Program-made: the position numbers and the translations under genes
Shown here: piece by piece, positions 5,609 through 7,884 of the stretch
How the letters are laid out: every line of letters starts with the position of its first letter
How positions within the stretch are numbered: the first letter of the stretch is position 1
Assembly: GCA_964572365.1 (NCBI GenBank)
Contig: CAZNFK010000103.1
Span: 1-7,884, forward strand
Source: Salinimicrobium sp964572365
Lineage (GTDB): Bacteria; Bacteroidota; Bacteroidia; Flavobacteriales; Flavobacteriaceae
Direction: 5' to 3'
DNA: 7,884 nucleotides
Notes under the pieces: model-generated
What the model was told of the DNA's origin: nothing
Database searches by the model: none
Seen by the model: the letters and a program-made list of their open reading frames with translations, nothing else

Positions 5609-7384
5609 CTATCTCTCGTAAATATTGTCGTAGAGGTTCTGGTATAATTTGATAATATTCCTTCTTTTCAATTTCATGGTAGGAGTGAGGTGGTCTCCCT
5701 CAATGCTCCAGACATCGGGAGTGAGTTCAAACTTCTTGACTTTTTCCCAGCTTCCGAATTTCTGGTTGTAAAAATCAACTTCCTCCTGTATACGGGCGAT
5801 CACTTCAGGATTGGAGATTAGTTCTTCATTGCTTTCTCCAACCTCTATGTGCTTACGGTGAGCCCACTCTCTTAAAAATTCAAAATTCGGCTGAATGAAA
5901 GCGGCAGGCATCTTTTCGCCTTCCCCTATCACCATGATCTCGTCAATGAAACGGGATTGCTTCATCTGGTTTTCAATAAGCTGCGGAGCAACATATTTTC
6001 CGCCGGAAGTTTTGAACATTTCCTTTTTACGGTCTGTGATCTTCAGGAAGCCGTCTTTATCCAGTTCTCCTATATCCCCGGTATGGAAATAACCTTCACT
6101 GTTAATAGCTTCGGCTGTTTTTTCCTTGTCTTTATAATAGCCTTTCATGACATTTGGTCCCTTGCACAGGATCTCACCATCTTCGGCTATTTTCACGTCT
6201 ACATCCTTGAGTACTTTTCCAACTGTACCAATTCTAAATCCGTGATTTCTTTGATCATTTACAGATATTACCGGAGAAGTTTCGGTCAACCCATACCCTT
6301 CCATCACCGGGATGCCTGCAGCGGCGAAAACCCTGGCGAGTCTAGGTTGTAATGCCGCACTTCCAGAAACGATCAATTCAATATTACCTCCCAGGCCTTC
6401 TTTCCATTTGGAAAAAATCAACTTTCGGGCAATACTGAGTTTGGTTTCATACCACCAGCCATTGGCTCCGTATGGCTCATATTCCAGCCCGAGCTCTACG
6501 GCCCAGAAGAAAAGTTTTTGCTTGATCCCACCTACTGTTGAACCTTTGGCGATGATCTTATCGTATACTTTTTCCAGCAATCGCGGCACCGCCGAGATCA
6601 CATGTGGTTTTACCTCTTTCAGGTTGTCACTGATCTTTTCAATAGACTCTGCAAAATGAATGGAAACGCTATAATACTGGTACAGATACAGGATCATCCT
6701 CTCAAAAATATGACAGACCGGTAAGAAACTGAGGGCGACATAAGTTCCGAAATCAAAGGGTACTCTTTCTGAACTCAGTAGAACATCGCTGACAATATTT
6801 TTATGTGTCAACATCACGCCTTTAGGTCTTCCCGTTGTTCCCGAAGTATAGATGAGAGTGGCAAGATCATCTTCCCGTACGGCATCCTTCCTGGCTTCCA
6901 CCTCTTCCTGGTTGGAGGTGTCTTCACCCATTTTAAGTATTTCATTCCAGTTGTCGGAGCCGGGGATCTCATCGAAAGAATATACTCCCTTTAGAGAAGT
7001 ATTGCCTCTTACCAGGTTCAGCTTATCCAGGATCTCCTTGTCTGAAACAAAACAGTAAATAGATTCACTGTGATTGATCACGTATTCATAATCTTCTTCA
7101 GAAACCGTTGGATAAATAGGAACGTTTTGCGCTCCGACCTGTAAAATTCCTATATCCAGTACATTCCATTCGGTTCTGTTGGTCGTGGAGATCACGGCTA
7201 TTTTATCGTTTGGCTGAATTCCCAGGCGAAGTAACCCGCGGCTTACCTGATTGGCCTTGTCAACATATTCTTGGGAAGAAAGGGCTTCCCATTTACCGTT
7301 TCGTTTTGTTACCAACGATTTCTCCAGGGGGGCATTTTCCAGCTGAAAGTAGGGAAAATCAAAAAGTCTTTTTATTTGGGTCAT
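5609..7384 (-). CDS. Long-chain acyl-CoA synthetase (AMP-forming, FadD15/ACSBG-like)
   Basis: This 591-residue ANL-superfamily ligase activates fatty acids to acyl-CoA through an acyl-AMP intermediate, feeding beta-oxidation or lipid synthesis. Motifs appear in the expected order: the P-loop-like YTSGTTGRPKG at 179-189, LPVCHIFER at 221-229, the adenine-binding motif EGYGLTETSP at 362-371, FHTGDIG at 434-440 with Asp438, the hinge DRKKEMFKTSGGKYVAP at 451-467 with Arg452, and LTPTMKLKR near 567-574, where Lys571 is the probable adenylation lysine. The long insert around 290-325 (FFWAVELGLEY...) and the C-terminal LYQNLYD are typical of the long-chain/very-long-chain group rather than acetyl-CoA synthetases. 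There is no signal peptide; such enzymes are cytosolic or peripherally membrane-bound. A TAA directly before the ATG (7385-7387) fixes the start. Probable promoter at 7411-7440; terminator at 5568-5600, so it looks monocistronic. Chain-length preference cannot be read from sequence. Confidence 0.95.
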   Translation of the reverse strand: MTQIKRLFDFPYFQLENAPLEKSLVTKRNGKWEALSSQEYVDKANQVSRGLLRLGIQPNDKIAVISTTNRTEWNVLDIGILQVGAQNVPIYPTVSEEDYEYVINHSESIYCFVSDKEILDKLNLVRGNTSLKGVYSFDEIPGSDNWNEILKMGEDTSNQEEVEARKDAVREDDLATLIYTSGTTGRPKGVMLTHKNIVSDVLLSSERVPFDFGTYVALSFLPVCHIFERMILYLYQYYSVSIHFAESIEKISDNLKEVKPHVISAVPRLLEKVYDKIIAKGSTVGGIKQKLFFWAVELGLEYEPYGANGWWYETKLSIARKLIFSKWKEGLGGNIELIVSGSAALQPRLARVFAAAGIPVMEGYGLTETSPVISVNDQRNHGFRIGTVGKVLKDVDVKIAEDGEILCKGPNVMKGYYKDKEKTAEAINSEGYFHTGDIGELDKDGFLKITDRKKEMFKTSGGKYVAPQLIENQMKQSRFIDEIMVIGEGEKMPAAFIQPNFEFLREWAHRKHIEVGESNEELISNPEVIARIQEEVDFYNQKFGSWEKVKKFELTPDVWSIEGDHLTPTMKLKRRNIIKLYQNLYDNIYER

Positions 7385-7410
7385 TTACTAATTTGTTAAT
7401 ATCAACCCTG

Positions 7411-7440
7411 CAAAATAGGAAAAGGAGCAGCGATTTCAAA
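7411..7440 (-). promoter_or_regulatory. Putative promoter of the acyl-CoA synthetase gene
   Basis: On the minus strand TTTG (7437-7440) is followed after 19 bases by TATTTTG (7411-7417). The spacing fits the Bacteroidota -33/-7 arrangement, but the -7 element is one base short of TAnnTTTG. It ends 26 bases before the ATG. The 78-base gap to the aminotransferase gene has no clear terminator hairpin, so read-through from that gene is also possible. Confidence 0.4.
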
Positions 7441-7462
7441 TTGTATTTTTAAAATAATAAAA

Positions 7463-7884
7463 TTAAAGGCATTTTTTTAATAAATCCAAGCCTTCTTTTG
7501 CAATTTCTTCCTTCATTAAAAAATTTGGGAGGAACAGGAGGGACGATCCTTCAGTGTTTATTAATAAACCGGCCTTCAGAGCTTTATCTTTTAATTCGGA
7601 AGCATAATTTTCATCGTGCAGGTCAATTCCGATCGCCAAACCTTTTATTCGCAAATCAGGTTTCTTTCTAAAATTCATTTCTGAAATCTCTTTTTTGAAA
7701 AAGGAACTTAGCTGCTGAATATTTCCGAAGATATCATCGTTATTGTCCTGAAGGTAACGAATCGTGGCAATAGAAGCATCCACACTCAGCGGGTGCCAGC
7801 CATAGGAAGAATACAATCCTATCTCACCCTCCACTTTTGAAGCTATTTCCTGAGTTGTGATAACGGCGCCCATTCCGGCATGTC
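7463..7884 (-). CDS. Class III (PLP-dependent) aminotransferase, C-terminal part, truncated by window edge
   Basis: The open frame enters from the right edge and ends at TAA 7463-7465, leaving about 140 C-terminal residues of a class III aminotransferase, the family of ornithine, GABA and omega-amino-acid aminotransferases. The first visible residues (HAGMGAVITTQEIA) correspond to the stretch just after the catalytic PLP lysine (the usual G.PIGAV region), so that lysine is probably just outside the window. Next comes SSYGWHPLSVDASIATIRYL, the segment that contributes to the PLP-phosphate pocket across the dimer interface. The small C-terminal domain follows with RIKGLAIGIDL and GLLINTEGSSLLFLPN, the usual 'G.GL..GI.L ... 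GLL......i.r..P.l' pattern. An ATG at 7871-7873 is internal and is not the start. The substrate cannot be assigned from this fragment, and its relation to the downstream acyl-CoA synthetase gene is unclear. Confidence 0.85.
   Translation of the reverse strand, partial: HAGMGAVITTQEIASKVEGEIGLYSSYGWHPLSVDASIATIRYLQDNNDDIFGNIQQLSSFFKKEISEMNFRKKPDLRIKGLAIGIDLHDENYASELKDKALKAGLLINTEGSSLLFLPNFLMKEEIAKEGLDLLKKCL

Noticed and set aside
5957..6352. Plus-strand open frames opposite the acyl-CoA synthetase.
   Set aside because: The minus-strand gene carries all ANL motifs in order without a break; these frames have no recognisable domain.
1..7884. CRISPR arrays, tRNA/rRNA genes, transposases, phage genes or a novel defence cluster.
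   Set aside because: No regularly spaced repeats, no tRNA-like folds seen in the gaps, and all sizeable genes belong to known metabolic or regulatory families; the gaps are too short for hidden genes.

Overview
This 7.9 kb window looks like chromosomal DNA from a marine-type Flavobacteriaceae (Bacteroidota), plausibly near Gramella/Christiangramia or Salegentibacter. The protein sequences have a flavobacterial character. Two genes have TAnnTTTG -7 elements, the Bacteroidota promoter signature, and purine-rich Shine-Dalgarno leaders are generally absent. The genus is a guess from sequence memory only.

Layout, left to right. (1) 14-436: a small AT-rich unit bounded by imperfect inverted repeats. 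It holds a four-helix-bundle (S23 / 23S rRNA intervening-sequence type) gene on the minus strand that is broken by a frameshift. (2) 439-3324, minus strand: a fatty-acid beta-oxidation operon led by a MarR-family regulator, followed after 42 bp by a FadN-type bifunctional 3-hydroxyacyl-CoA dehydrogenase/enoyl-CoA hydratase. The usual partners, thiolase and acyl-CoA dehydrogenase, would lie beyond the left edge. (3) 3325-3581: a divergent control region with a marR promoter, a perfect 18-bp palindrome likely to be the MarR operator, and a manA promoter. (4) 3582-4553, plus strand: class I mannose-6-phosphate isomerase. (5) 4555-5550, minus strand: a YghZ/Gpr-type aldo/keto reductase, convergent with manA with one base between the stop codons. 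(6) 5568-5600: a strong intrinsic terminator. (7) 5609-7384, minus strand: a long-chain acyl-CoA synthetase with its own probable promoter. (8) 7463 to the right edge, minus strand: the C-terminal part of a class III aminotransferase.

Functionally, the acyl-CoA synthetase activates fatty acids to acyl-CoA and the FadN-type enzyme carries out the hydration and second oxidation steps of beta-oxidation. The MarR protein probably senses an acyl-type ligand and represses its own operon. ManA and the aldo/keto reductase are sugar-phosphate and carbonyl housekeeping enzymes with no evident link to fatty-acid use.

Most of the window is ordinary metabolism. The parts worth a second look are the repeat-bounded, frameshifted four-helix-bundle unit placed directly after the fadN stop codon, and the compact, nearly leaderless MarR promoter/operator. 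I see no CRISPR array, tRNA, rRNA, transposase or clearly new multi-gene system.
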